64,000 bases of DNA from Cordylochernes scorpioides (GCA_030710605.1 CP092884.1:17403483-17467482), one strand, 5' to 3'; counted from the first letter of the stretch, positions 12,274 to 23,983 are shown. Notes: generated by a model not told the origin, from the sequence alone. Translations and numbers: made by a program.

Positions 12274-12651
12274 TGTTATATTAAAATATTTTATTTGATA
12301 TTATATTATATTAAAGTATTATTTTATTTAAAATTATATTTCATAGATAAAATACTCTGCTAAATCGACCGCCAGAGATCATGCTTTCCCTATAAATACT
12401 CATTGTTGTTTTATCCCCGTTGGCCGGCTCAAAACTTTGTACATTATGTAAATAATATTTTGTTTTCTTTGTTCACTCGCCTTAAGCCAGGCATTACTTT
12501 TTACCAAATTATGTTTTTATATATTCCTTTAGCACAATAAAAGCAATTACTGATCAAAACCATTTTTATTATTATTCTATCAAGAATTTAACCACGACTG
12601 CACCGCCATAGCTTAATCCTCAAGATAACCAAAATCAAGATAATCTCAACA
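12274..12651 (+). mobile_element. Solo LTR (378 bp)
   Basis: Begins TGTTATATTAAAATATT and ends CTCAACA, the TG...CA of LTRs. It reads in promoter order: a TATA box (12391-12398), an initiator-like ACTCATTG, a polyadenylation signal AATAAA (12536-12541), then the CA end. A relative lies on the opposite strand at 63426-63593. That copy shares the CTAAATCGACCGCCAGAG and TTGGCCGGCTCAAA blocks and has a polypurine tract abutting its TGTTATAT end, which confirms the boundary and sense. No 5-bp target duplication is obvious (ATACA left, ATTCT right). Confidence 0.7.
12391..12398 (+). promoter_or_regulatory. TATA box of the solo LTR
   Basis: TATAAATA preceded by a C/T-rich block and followed about 20 bp on by ACTCATTGTTG. 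The related LTR at the window end has CTATATAAACTCATTG at the same place, so the motif is conserved between copies. Confidence 0.6.
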
Positions 12652-12773
12652 ATTCTAAATACAACAGAAAATCTCTTTATCTTTTTTCTTTATATAAGAT
12701 ACATATATAAAACAAAATGAATACATATAATTTTAAACATACATTCTCATAGTAGATCTTTAAATGTTCATAC

Positions 12774-13118
12774 TTATATAAAGAAAAGATTGAAATTATT
12801 TCCAAGCCTTAACATCCTCCCCGAGTTGATGGACTCCATCAAGACCAGTGGAGCCACCAGAAGGAGCGCCAACTTGACGAGGGGTCTCCGGATCGCTCCA
12901 TTGGCAGTCTGGACGGAAACGACCCGCACAAGATCGTCCTTTCCAGGGTTAGTCTCCAGCACTCGGCCCATCAGCCACCTGATCGGAGGCAATCTGTCCT
13001 CCTTGACTAACACCACAGCCTTATTCCCTAAATTCGGTGCTACATCCTTCCACTTATTCCGTTGTTGTAGACCGTTGATATACTCGCTAGACCATCTCCT
13101 CCACAGGTGCTGCACCAA
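12774..13118 (-). pseudogene. BEL/Pao integrase C-terminal domain
   Basis: The frame contains the well-conserved end of BEL/Pao Pol: a W-x-R-W-S-x-E-Y-x-x-x-L-Q-x-R block, VLVKEDRLPPIRWLMGRV, then DDLVRVVSVQTANGAIRRP. This domain follows the catalytic integrase core and helps bind DNA. The frame itself is open, but the domain before it is separated by frameshifts. It ends with a hydrophobic tail (NNFNLFFI) reaching non-coding sequence. It is the left end of the BEL coding region. Confidence 0.9.
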
Positions 13119-13322
13119 CCGCTGAACTAGTTGCCATTTTGAAGAAGAAACTTACTTTTAGTTAACAAATTTTCTTCCGGAACACAAAAGGGAGAAGTAT
13201 TAATCAAAAAATGTTCTGGAGATAGAACTTTTTGGTCAATTGGATCCCGCTCATAGGATACAATGGCTATGAATTCAGGCATGATTCAATATGTACTATC
13301 ACTGTCAGTAGTTCTTCATAGG

Positions 13323-14265
13323 TCAGTGAGGTGCTCCTACGATTCGCCGCAGATGGTACTTGAGTCCTTTGACTCCTGCTTCCCATAGACCACCAAAATG
13401 AGGGGCCTCTGTATGAACAAACTTCCATTCCGTACCATCATTTTCCAAGATGGAAGCCAGATTTTCCAGTTGTTCATGAGCAAGGTAGAAACTTGAGCTT
13501 AATTGCCTTGAGGCTCCGAAAAAATTAGTTCCGTGATCACTGAATAGGTACAAACAAGGTTCTCGGAGTTCATCAAACCGCTTTAAAGCTGCTATGAAGG
13601 TGGGGGTTGAAGTATCCGTGACCAACTCCATATGTATTGCCTTGGTCACAAGCACACAAACAAACAGATGTATCCTTTATACACTTTACGTCCCCGACCT
13701 TGAAGAGGCGCATGGTAACTGGCCCAGCATAGTCCACTCCACTCACTGTGAAAGGCTTGCTGGGAGTCAGTCGCTCTTTTGGCAAGTCGCTCATTAATGG
13801 TTTTAATGAGTACTGTTGTAGCGACAGCAATTTGTGCAGTTTCGTATGCACATTTCGATTTTAATTTTTGCATTTATTATCCAATGTTTTCTTCCCAATT
13901 CTGAACGCGTCAGATTGACACTTTCGTGTAAAGTTTTTACATGTGCGCATCTTGAATAATCAATTGGGTAAGTCTTCTTTTATCTGGCAATGAGATTGGG
14001 TGTTTTTGCTCATTCGATAGAGGGGGGACCCATTTGATTCTGCCATCCACTCTAATGATTCCCGAATTATTAATAAATGAGTTAACGTATGGATTTTACT
14101 TTTGTTTCGCACAATGCCTAGTTTAACCAAGTTCTTCCTTTCTTCGGGAAAATAATGGAGTTGTAATGTTTGAATGATAAGGTCCTTGGATTTTTTCAAC
14201 TCATAGGAAGCCAGGTAGGTCTTGTTTCTATCTGTGGCATGAAGGCAATTATAATGGAAGCGCAA
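13323..14265 (-). pseudogene. BEL/Pao integrase core
   Basis: Three overlapping frames give the N-terminal linker (SKIHTLTHLLIIRESLEWMA), the catalytic core start (PFTVSGVDYAGPVTMRLF), and SDHGTNFFGASRQL followed by APHFGGLWEAGVKGLKYHL. The D...D...E residues of the core are still visible in pieces (VDYAG, SDHGT, LWEAG). Frameshifts lie around 13600-13660 and 13870-13960. This enzyme would insert the element cDNA into host DNA. Confidence 0.9.
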
Positions 14266-14268
14266 GAC

Positions 14269-14990
14269 CTAGGCCACTGTCCTGATATACATGGAAAGAG
14301 AGAAACATTGCTCACCAAGTTTGATTAGACCCAGAATTTCACTTAGAACGTGAGTTGCAACTATCTCGTTCTGATCTTTGAAGTTACAAGGTCGAGGTAT
14401 TCTTGGCCAGTCTGCTTCATCCTGAGATAGCCATGTGGGTTCATTCCACCACAGAGATGGCTCTTCTAGTTGAGACCCAAGTATTCCTCGAGAAACAATG
14501 TCTGCAGGATTATCACTCGATGGCACATGTCTCCATTTTGGTATCGGGCTGAACCGTTGAATTCCTGCCACCCTATTTACAACAAAGGTGAGAAGATTTC
14601 AGGAGAGAGTTTCCGCCAGCTCAACACTATAGTTGAATCTGTCGAGTGAAAAATACTTCCTACTGTAACCTTCAGAGACTAAAGCACACTGCACAAGTCA
14701 AGTTAGAAATAGGGCTGCATACAGCTCTAGTCGAGGGATTGATATCTTCCTTATCGATGCTAGTTTTGTCTTCGACTACAATAGTGTTACTCTAATCTCA
14801 TCTATGTTGGTTGTCTCATGTAGATGGCTGCCGCATAGGCATCCGCCGACGCATTACAGAACCCGTGCAGCTCTACTCCTTGTGTACTACTACCAAGACA
14901 CAACCACCGCGAGATACGTATGGTTCTCAAAGTCAATAAATTAATCCTTGAATTGTCTCCACTCTCTGTTCTCAGGCTCTTCAACGTACT
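14269..14990 (-). pseudogene. BEL/Pao RNase H region
   Basis: Pieces include ELHGFCNASADAYAAAIYMR and WRHVPSSDNPADIVSRG, the start and end of the RNase H domain in BEL/Pao Pol. The first catalytic Asp in the G-F-C-D-A-S motif reads Asn here. Stops and frame changes occur between the two pieces (14572-14801). The domain would remove RNA from the RNA-DNA hybrid during reverse transcription. Confidence 0.85.
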
Positions 14991-15177
14991 CGTCCCAGTT
15001 CAATCCAGTTATTCACAGCTTCTGAATCAGGATCTTATCTGTGGTAATAACAGGAGCCAACCAGCCCAGAGGGTTGTAGAGTTTCGCTACAAACGACAAC
15101 ATTTCTCTTTTGGTAGTCATAGGCGTCAATGCTGGATGGCGCACATCATACATAAAACAATCTTGGTGAGGATTCCA

Positions 15178-16200
15178 CTAAAGTCCAATAGTTTTAACTA
15201 CCGTCGAGTGTTCAAACATGACCATTTTAAGTTGGGATTCCTCAGGAATGTTTCTCAGAATCTCCGAGTAATTCGACGACCGCTTCTTTAGTATGAAACC
15301 ACTGGACTTTAGCAAGTCAAAGAGATAATTTGTGAAGTCGAATGCTTCTTCCAAATTATTTGCATCCGTAATAACATTATACACATAGGTGTCTTCCATG
15401 AGCACCCTGGCCGCTCTAGGGAATTTGTGTCCTTCATCCTGCGCCAATTGAGTCAAGGTTCTAATAGCCAAAGATGGAGCAGAAAGAAGTGCTTAGTCTA
15501 AATATCTTCAAGCTGTCCTCATGATTATCTCTCCAAACTATTTTATGTTTTTCTGCATCATCTGGTCGAACCAGGATTTGTCGGTACATTACCGCGTTTT
15601 ATGCCGTGAAAACAACCTTATTCTGTCTACAGTTCATGAGGATGTTGAATATGTCCTTTTGAAACTTTGGACCAGTTTAGAGTCTGTCGTTGAAGGAGAA
15701 TCCATTTGAAGTCTTTGAAGAGACATCAAACACGACTCTTTTTTGTTTGTAACTTGTTGGCTGCTGACTACAGCATGCTGGGGTAAGAAGCAACAGTCAT
15801 CTTGGTTATTGGACGGAAATTCATCAATGTGAGTCATGTATCCTAATCTTTCATATTCATTCATGAAGTCACAATAAGCCCGCCTGAGATCACTATCTTT
15901 GGATAGACGTCGTTCGAGAGAGATCTGCCGCTGAATACAAGCATTGAGAGAAGTTCCAAAATAATCCTGTGGTTTCACTCAGGATCAAACGGAAGGGGCA
16001 CCACATAGAGTCCATCAGCCATGCGTCGAAAAAACTTCCTTTTTATATAGATTTTTGCAGAACTCCTCTTTTGATATCTCTTTTCTTGAAGGCACTTCTT
16101 CAATATCCCATAAACGCCTTAAAATCTCATTGGTACTCTTGTTGCAATGAATAGAGGTGGTGAGAGAACACCTGAGTCGGACCCGTCGTATCCTCCTCAC
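15178..16200 (-). pseudogene. BEL/Pao reverse transcriptase
   Basis: The N-terminal part reads RRLWDIEEVPSRKEISKEEF, then ADGLYVVPLPFDPE followed at once by a stop. It continues with a SLNACIQ...RRLSKDSDLRRAYCDFMNEY block and H-A-V-V in a later piece. The catalytic region reads FPRAARVLMEDTYVYNVIT, where BEL/Pao elements have Y-V-D-D. Both catalytic aspartates are gone, so the enzyme is dead independently of its stops. The frames switch at about 15475-15634 and 15960-16015. Confidence 0.9.
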
Positions 16201-16320
16201 CCAGCCTCCCCGATATTATCCAGCCCAACTTGGCCCTTTTAGTGTAGAACTTAGTCTCTTCGATTCTCCGGACCTCTGGCAATAACAAGGAGTCATAAGC
16301 ATCAGCTCCTATGATTAGGT

Positions 16321-16835
16321 CTATTTTTCATTTTTGTCAAAATGGGTATCTGCCAGTTCAATATCATTGTACGCCTCTGGTAGAGGAACAGAAATGTTCC
16401 TGCTTGGCAACAATACCGTCATCCTTTTAACCACTAACGCCTGTATTGGCCGCCTCCAGTTTGGATCCACCAACGACTCAATTTCAAAGTGGGCCAATTC
16501 TCTTACATCCTCACCCCTTGTAGCGTTGATGCCATATATCTGGACGGTTACCTTGGAGATGGGAATCTTTATCCACTGCAATACGTCTAGACGGATGAAA
16601 GAGGATTGGGAACCTTGATCTAACAGAGCTTGAACGGCAACCCTTTCTCCTCTTTGGTTAACAATGCGGACCTAAGCAGTAGCCAAGAGAGCGTTGGGTA
16701 CCGACGTTCTGACATGCATCCCAGCGAAGAAAATATCTTGACTCCCCTGCTTTGATAAGGCTTCTTCGTTGTCACATTTTCAAATGTATTAACCTCATCC
16801 TGCTGTTTTCCTTCTTCCTCCCCGAAGTGCAACAA
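16321..16835 (-). pseudogene. BEL/Pao protease region
   Basis: The minus strand carries VQALLDQGSQSS, the distinctive D-Q-G-S protease active site of BEL/Pao elements. Before it is a recognisable block (VPNALLATA, then a TAG stop, then VRIVNQRGERVAV). After it, in another frame, comes KIPISKVTVQIYGINATRGE and a PEAYNDIELADTHFD tail. There is at least one nonsense codon and one frameshift. This would be the polyprotein-cleaving enzyme. Confidence 0.85.
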
Positions 16836-16839
16836 GGTT

Positions 16840-17500
16840 TAATGATTGCTTTTACAAATCCAGCATTTTATGTTTCTTATACAGTGGTATCCCACATGCC
16901 GCATTCGTAGACATCAGAAACATGTCTTGTATTGCTTAAGATTTTCCAGTCTCTTTCTTATGGGCAGCGATATCCAAGCAAGACAATGTTGTTCCCAATC
17001 AGATTCTTTGCACAAAATGCTTCTTTCATTGCCAGGCTTAGTTCCTTCTTGCGCCTCGGCTGCATGCAATTTTCTCACTGATGTATTAATGTACGAACCA
17101 ACCATCGTACTTTGTGATCTCTAATTTTGTCAATTTATATGCTCTAGCTGCCTCATTAGCTAGCGTTGATGTTAAAAATATCCCCTGCCACATTGGATTC
17201 ACTTATAGAAGAATGAAATAACTTTTGTACTTTCAATTCTATTGTGTGTAATACACCTTTCTTCATATTTCTTTACAGTTTCAAGTTCGTCCTCCAGTTC
17301 CTTTTCTGGGGAAGCCCCTTCTTCCAATAGGAAATCCAAAATTTACCATCTACTACTCTGGTATCACTTATATAGCCTTCAAGGATCTTATGTTTTACTT
17401 CTATTAATTCCTTTGAAGGATTTTCCTTTTCGAGCTCAGCTTCAATCTCTCTACATACTTTGGTGATTTAAGTCCTTAAATTTGATCGTTTCATAACAAC
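16840..17500 (-). pseudogene. BEL/Pao gag C-terminal part with zinc-knuckle remnants
   Basis: The minus strand shows a helical piece (NTSVRKLHAAEAQEGTKPGN...LPIRKRLENLKQYKTCF). A Cys/His series follows (K-T-C-F, then C-L-R-M-R-H-V-G-Y-H-C, then C-W-I-C-K) across a stop. Paired Cys-His knuckles just before the protease are usual in BEL/Pao gag. The more N-terminal gag cannot be followed past about 17500. Confidence 0.65.
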
Positions 17501-17620
17501 TCGCTTCATTTTTAAAATATGCAAAGCAATAGATGACAAATATCTTCGAGCTTATAATTCAATTTATACTTTAAAATCTTCAAAATTTAGTAGTTTGGAC
17601 TTCTTATAACGAAAAATTTT

Positions 17621-20257
17621 TTTTGGGTTTCCCGTTTTGGATAAATGGAAAGGGAGGATATACAATGTGACTTATTAAAGTTTCCTTACTTAAGTATATA
17701 TATATATGGTAATTTAGGCCAACTATCCCATGTATATAACCCGTAACAAGACCTTAATGTTGTATAATAGAAACACAGCTGTCAATGATGCACTATCGAC
17801 ATGTGTATTTACATCATCACATGTAATGCAATTTGTACAAACAGGATAAATAAAATAAAGGAATAAAAAAAACTCGGTAATTGATTAAGAGTTGAGCTAA
17901 AGCACAGATCGAGCATATAATATTGTCAGAACAAAGGTCTAAAGATGGAAACAGCCACGGCACTAGTGTACAATTTCATCAGACAACCCATGAAATCATT
18001 ATTAAATTGGACAATCTATAAAAGACTCCTTCTGGAGATTCAGCAACCCACTGAAGACGCTGGGAACTATTTCAGAGAGGGAAATTATAGCAATAGATCT
18101 CTATAATTTCTACAGATCAATTGTAGATAGACTCATACACAAAAGATAGTGAGGAAAGTTTAGGACAGACATATAAAGAGATTCCTCATTAAACTAAGGC
18201 TCACGTGTACTTGGAAAAAGGGAGGAAAATGTTGAACTATTCTCGTCCCTACATTAAATTAAATAATCTATAAGATAATGGTCGGCTCTCCCATCAAAAT
18301 AGACGCTGGAATTGATCGCCGTCTATTGGCCGTCTCTACAGACTAACAGACTCGGGTCAGTGACAAGCCCATATAGTTTCAAATTCTCTGAGATCATCCA
18401 GCAACTTTAAAGGATCTCAGACAAAGAGAAGCATGTTATTATTAGAAACTATAAACCTGAATATAAGACCAAATTAACATTTTTTTTTTAGAAGTATAAT
18501 ATGTTGAAAATATTATTTCAAATTTAGATGTCGAGGAAGCACCAGGTTCAGATTTTATTAGTAATAAAATCTGATTAAACATGCAGGTACACTTTTAATC
18601 CCGATTCTTATAACAAAGATTCAACAAAATGCGTTGAATTAGGTTACTATCTGGATGTATGGAAGGACTCTATTTATAAAGATTATACTAAAACCCAGCA
18701 AAATAAGCTATGAGACAAGCAAAATCTATAGACTTATACCATTGGCATTGACATTTGTAATATATTTAAAACAAAAAGAGTTTCAATAATATCACAAAGA
18801 TAACAATCCAATGAGTATATGGCAGCATGGATCCTACTAAAATAAATCAACGAATAGTATAATGGTAGATATGATGGAAAACATACTGAATCACAGACAG
18901 GAGAACTGGCTTCTTTGGCAGGCATGTTCGACAATGTATGTTGGCCAGCAATTATTAGAAGACTTGATTATTAGTAACATTCCCTCCAAATAGGTAAGAA
19001 TCATACAATATTTCATTTAAACAGTGGAAGAAGGGCAAATTCCTCATATGAAAATACAAATATTACTAAAACCTGACAAAGAGATACCCTCAAGGCGGGT
19101 AAAATCGTATTTACCGCTGTTTCTGTATTAAAGTATCACAATAAAGTACAATACACAACTCCATTCCATTAGAGCCGGTAGTTCCATATTTCCGTACAAT
19201 TTGTAATAATAAGATATGGGGGGGGGGGGTAGCACCATAAAACAAAAGAATGAAATATGTATGAGAGGAAACAAAAAATTCTCCATATAAGTTATATACT
19301 AGACATTTATTTTAAAAAAAAAGTAAAGTTAGGGAACATTTCTATACTGGTGGGATGTGCCATTTATATAGTGATCTAGATAGAGGTGACCTGAAGTTAC
19401 GAATTTGCCTTTATAAAGCCCTTTAGGGCCCATGCGAAATCTAAATTAGTTTCTGCTCAAAAAGGGGGGGGGGTACTAAGCCATAATGGCAAAAAAAAGG
19501 CTTACCTTTTTTCGAAAGCGCCGGCAAAGGTCTGGTCTCCTCCTTAACTGCGTCTCAAGCCCGACTGAAGACCGTCCTTCTGACTGAGCGACTCAGATTG
19601 AATCTGACTTCCTTTGGCAAAGAAACCCTCTTTTATCCTTGCCTCTGTCCATTTTCATTTGCTGCCCGCGCCAAAGTTTCTATTGGTCGGCATTTTCATT
19701 CGTCGAAAGAAAACACCAATGAAAATGGCCAATGGCTCCAGTATACAATTTCACAGACGCCCTAGGCCTCTCCCATCAAAATAGAACATATCGTATTGCC
19801 AAAACAAAAAAAGTCAAAAGAGGGAAACAGCCACGGCACTAGTGTAAAATTTCATCAGACCCCAGGCCTCCTCCACATGGACTGTAATTCGATCCTCCCT
19901 TTTCTCGGGAAGGTATATATAACGCCCCCCCTCGTTTTAGCTAAAAATCGACACAGGCCCCTTTCACAGGCCCCTTCTCCATCTCTTCTGGTCACCTTTA
20001 CCCAAATTTTTAAATGAGGGGCATATATGTACATATGGTACAACAGCTTCCAGCGCGGATGTCTCTGGATGTCACTGGTGTCTTCTTCTCCACCAGGCAT
20101 CAGCTTTCGGCATGGAAGTCTGGTGTCATCAAGTGTCTAGGTTTCTGGGCAAAAAGGTGGTCTATAAGTCTATGTGGGAGGGAAGTCATGTATCCATTTG
20201 ATGTTGTTTATACATACATCTTCTGTTGGGGTATGGTTACAAAAACGTGCCCCAACA
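17621..20257 (-). repeat. 3' LTR of the giant Gypsy (2637 bp)
   Basis: It starts TTTTGGGTTTCCCG at the outer end (the usual TGTT has a G-to-T change) and ends ACGTGCCCCAACA. It aligns along its whole length to 32340-35052 with scattered substitutions. The 76-bp length difference is explained by a deletion near 19415, between two TAAAG copies. A 12-G run at about 19219 is shared with the partner. A segment of about 55 bp (AGATGGAAACAGCCACGGCA onward) occurs at 17943 and again near 19820, bounding about 1.87 kb. A TATA-like GGTATATATAACG (about 19911) reads on the opposite strand to the genes. Confidence 0.85.
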
Positions 20258-20271
20258 ATCCTCCCCCTGCC
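20258..20271 (-). other. Polypurine tract of the giant Gypsy
   Basis: The minus strand reads GGCAGGGGGAGGAT immediately before the TGTTGGGG start of the 3' LTR. A purine run of this kind primes plus-strand DNA synthesis, and its position fixes the orientation of the element as minus. Confidence 0.75.
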
Positions 20272-21202
20272 AAGTAATGGACAAATGCGTTTGTGCTACT
20301 CATTATTCATCTGCCTTTCATCAGTTACTATGAAAGCAGGCCCATTTCTAGCAAAATGCATTTTCCATTACTAGGTGAAGCCAGATGTACCGAAACCTAT
20401 AGGGAAAATAAGGCTAATCAAAATGATGGTATGTCATTCTAGTTGTTTATTATTCTGAGTATCAGTGGGCATCGTGCATCCTGGCAAAGGGTTTCCTTTT
20501 TTTTTGTGTTATTATTCTGTCAGCACACTGTTATCAACACAGGCCATTGGGGACAGTCATATCATATGTATGGAAGTAAGCAAGGTCATCTGTCTTACCA
20601 TTCATGGGTATATATACCACCCTTCCACTTTCTTCTTTGGCCTTGAGAAGTAGGCCATCCTTGTGGTAAGCCCCCTCACCCCATCCTTGCCTCTTGGGGT
20701 GCTGGATTCATTGCTACCTTCTTTCTGCTAACAATACAGTTAGAACATTTCCCTATTACATATTATATATAAAAAATTGGGCGCCAAGAAGTCGTTTAGA
20801 AATAAATGATTAGTCCAACTCCTAACACATGCCAGCATCTTTATTTGAGTGCCAATCAAGACATTCGTGTGGTATAGTTATATATATACAATCAAAGGAA
20901 AGGATAATTATAGTTAGCTGAAAGAAATATCTTGGTATATAATGATTAGCCTATGACATGATGACTTTTGCTAAATAAAAAAAATACAGAAAACAAATTA
21001 TGAAAGTAATTATTAAATAAGGCACGAAATATGTAATGATAAAATGAATCCTTCCATGTTATATGATGGTTATAATATATATATTGAAGTAAACATATCA
21101 TGCAGATAGTGATTAAATATGTTAGGATATAAGTGATAAAAATCATCCCATGATAGATGACAAAGAAAACTACTACAAAATTATATATGATGACAAAATA
21201 TA

Positions 21203-22619
21203 CACTGCGTGACATTGAAAATGGAACACCAAGAAATAGTGGCCAGAAATTTATGCAAATTTCAGGGTAGACGCGCCTAACCGAGTTATGCAAATGATGT
21301 AGAATGCGCAGCTCTCGTGCGCAAATGGAGTAGGATATATGGGAAGGAACTTGCAGAAAGGACAGTATTCGTGTCGTTATTTTTTCAAGGAAAATCATTG
21401 TAGAAATTTTGTTCTTGTGTCAAAAGACACGTGTAATAACAGAGAATGCCAGGTCATCGTAAACGGAGGCAGTTCAAGCAGACAGACGCTTTTACGAGGG
21501 GCATGGTGATCGGAATGAAAAGGGCAGGTTGGTCCATACGTCAAATCGCAGCTGATACACACCTTGGTGCGTCCACGGTGCACCAACTGTGGAGATGGTT
21601 GGAACAAGGAAATGTGGCAATTTATAGGAATGTCGGTGCAACCAGAGTGACGTCAGCACGTGTGGATCGGCGTATCCTTCGACAAGCAGTGGCGGCCCCA
21701 CAAGCCACTTGTACCGCCATCCTGCAACATGTGCAAGACACCCTAGATCATTCCATCTCGACCAGAACCATTTCCCGTCGATTGGTTGCTAATGGCTTGC
21801 ACTCATGCCGTCCGCTAAGAAGACTGCCATTGACCCCACCGAATAGGCGCCAACGTTTGGAATGGTGCCGGGCTAGATCGACGTGGATGACGGAATGGCA
21901 CAGGGTCGTGTTCTCAGATGAGTCGCGTTTCTGCTTGTCCAGTGATAGTCGCCGTGTACGCGTGTGGCGTCGACGTGGAGAAAGGTCCAATCCGGCAGCA
22001 ATTGTGGAACGCCCCACCGTGCGACAACGTGGAATCATGGTTTGGGGCGCAATCGCGTATGATACCAGGTCACCTTTACTTCGTATTCAGGGCACTATGA
22101 CGGCCCAACGATACGTTGATGATGTGCTGTGACCGGTGACACTCCCCTACCTTCAGGGGGTACCCAATGCCCTTTATCAGCAGGATAACGCCCGACCGCA
22201 CACTGCTCGCATTAGCCAACAAGCTCTGCAAGATGTACAGATGCTTCCCTGGCCACCGTACTCTCCTGATCTCTCACCAATCGAGCACGTCTGGGAATCA
22301 TTGGACGCCGTTTGCATGCCTTGCCACAGCCGCGTTCAGAAGACGAACTGTGGCAAATGGTTGAGAGGGAATGGAGAGCCATCCCTCAGGACGCCATCCG
22401 TACTCTGATTGACTCTCTACCTAGACGTGTTGCTGCGTGCATCGCCGTCCGCGGTGGTCCTACTTGCTACTAAGCTGACGCCGTTCTCGCTCTCTGTATT
22501 ATGACTATCATTTTGAAATAAAGATCACTTATTGTTCGTCCCTGTCTCTCTCTGTCTGCCGAGTTTCATCACTTTCTGGCCACTATTTCTTGGAGTTCCA
22601 TTTTCAATGTCACGCAGTG
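21203..22619 (+). mobile_element. Tc1-like DNA transposon (1417 bp)
   Basis: 47-bp terminal inverted repeats (21203-21249 and 22573-22619) start CACTGCGTGACATTGAAAAT and differ at one position. They are flanked by TA on both sides (21201-21202 and 22620-22621), the target duplication of the Tc1/mariner superfamily. The near-identical ends indicate a fairly recent insertion. It is nested in the post-pol region of the giant Gypsy, so it is younger than that element. Confidence 0.95.
21446..22471 (+). pseudogene. Tc1-like transposase, two lesions
   Basis: Starts at the ATG at 21446 (MPGHRKRRQFKQTDAFTRG). The N-terminal paired-type helix-turn-helix is at residues about 15-60 (GWSIRQIAADTHLGASTVHQ). 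The DDE core has the first Asp in VVFSDESRFCLSS (about residue 155), the second in NALYQQDNARPHTA, and the third acidic residue in PPYSPDLSPIEHVWE. An in-frame TGA at about 22130 interrupts the protein just before the second Asp. A 1-nt frameshift soon after the E-H-V-W motif moves the last 60 or so residues (ending ACIAVRGGPTCY) to another frame. All three catalytic residues remain. The enzyme would cut and rejoin its own inverted repeats. As it stands it cannot give a full protein. Confidence 0.92.
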
Positions 22620-23698
22620 TATATACATATACAAGTAAGGCGGATAAAAGACAATAAGGATAAAATAGATCATGCCTTGAGGGAAGAATAAGCCATGACA
22701 ACATGTTAAAAAAAATCGCAACATGGTAGGTAAATATTATTAATATCATGAATATCAAAAGAAATAAAATTGTTGAAATGAATAGTATATGATTATAATA
22801 TAATATATATGATATAAAATAATAACATATTCAATAAGAAAATGAAAACATGATATATATTTGTGCGCTGAAGGTTCAAGGTTTAGTATCTCAGTTAAGT
22901 TTTCAATCTTATCCAGTCTGGAATCACGAGTTGGTCACTGGGTAATATTCGTCTATCCCGATCCTACTGGAGGGTGGGTTCTCTCTTGTGTGTTAGATTC
23001 CTCAAATTACAATACTCTCTCAACCCAGATGGGAACGTCATTTAGAATCTTGGTCAAATGGAACATAGCCCAGACCTCTATTAAAATACACAGTCCATTT
23101 GAATCTAGGGTGACAACCGTATGAAGATAATTTTTTGTTTTTGTTTTGGCACAGCGACTAATCAATTTCTACTATTTTGTTTGCGGCTCCGTTTACCTTG
23201 TCTCTGGGGTGTGTACAGTTCAGCTACCTCTCCCTTCCAAGAAATTCATATTACTTTCATCTACTAATATACTCTCTATTCATTGACCTGAATCCTATAA
23301 ATCTACATCTTATAAATTTGAATTTTATCAATCTCTCTCTGAAATTTTGGTTCTTTTACAAATTCCTTCAGAATTATACTCCCTGTATAAATGCTCTTAA
23401 TTCTACTGTCCTCAATACAACACTTCTAAAACTTTGACTCATTGGCTCGTTCTGGCGTCTCGTTCGCGGTCCTTATAGTTAACTAATACTTTAAAATCTT
23501 ATCCTTAATGGAACGAGTTTAAACTCGTTGAAGGTCCTATTAATTACTTATTCTGCCTCTCGAATCGGTCTTATGCTCGAATTCATTCCAACAAAACGTA
23601 TGGCAGGGCGAATCCTTTATTAGAAGAAACTTCCGCTAGCTATGGGGGATCAAACTGGTACCAAAAAAAAATCAATAGACGGAAACACTTCGTCTAGA

Positions 23699-23983
23699 TT
23701 AACTGGGCAATCTCTGCCTAAATGCCAATCTTACAGGACCTCCCGTCTGAAACACCCTCGCTCCAGTCACGCTAAAAGCGTCGAAAGCTACGGTGTCAGA
23801 TCGGTTACCTAAGGTCACGCCGTTATGCCCCAGGCTATACGGCATGGCTAAAACAAATCCCCCATCCTGCATAAAATTCAATCTATACCTCTTCGCTTCC
23901 TCTTGCGAGGAGGAGATGAGTGGGCTTTCGGCTTGATCCTTTCCTCCCACTATCCCCTGTCTGAGGGTCGGGATAGGGATCAT
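23699..23983 (-). CDS. Uncharacterised 94-codon frame downstream of pol
   Basis: ATG-started (MIPIPTLRQGIVGGKDQAES) and more GC-rich than its surroundings. It is in the same strand as gag-pol and in the position expected for an accessory or envelope gene. No signal peptide, transmembrane segment or known motif is visible, and it is too short for an envelope protein. It may be a chance frame. Confidence 0.2.
   Translation of the reverse strand: MIPIPTLRQGIVGGKDQAESPLISSSQEEAKRYRLNFMQDGGFVLAMPYSLGHNGVTLGNRSDTVAFDAFSVTGARVFQTGGPVRLAFRQRLPS

Larger units (their letters stand above)
12652..17600 (-). mobile_element. Decayed BEL/Pao LTR retrotransposon
   Basis: Collinear minus-strand pieces appear in BEL/Pao order from right to left: gag zinc knuckles (16846-17200), protease (16321-16760), RT (15178-16200), RNase H (14269-14990), integrase (13323-14265) and the integrase C-terminal domain (12774-13118). 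There are stops and frameshifts in every domain and catalytic residues are lost, so it is long dead. Its 5' LTR is not visible. The giant Gypsy at 17621 begins where the 5' part should continue. The solo LTR at 12274 is in the opposite sense and need not belong to it. Confidence 0.9.

Noticed and set aside
20946-21398. 150-codon hydrophobic minus-strand frame, envelope-like at first sight
   Set aside because: It runs across the left inverted repeat of the Tc1 element, so it cannot be an ancestral gene. Its hydrophobicity comes from AT-rich codons.
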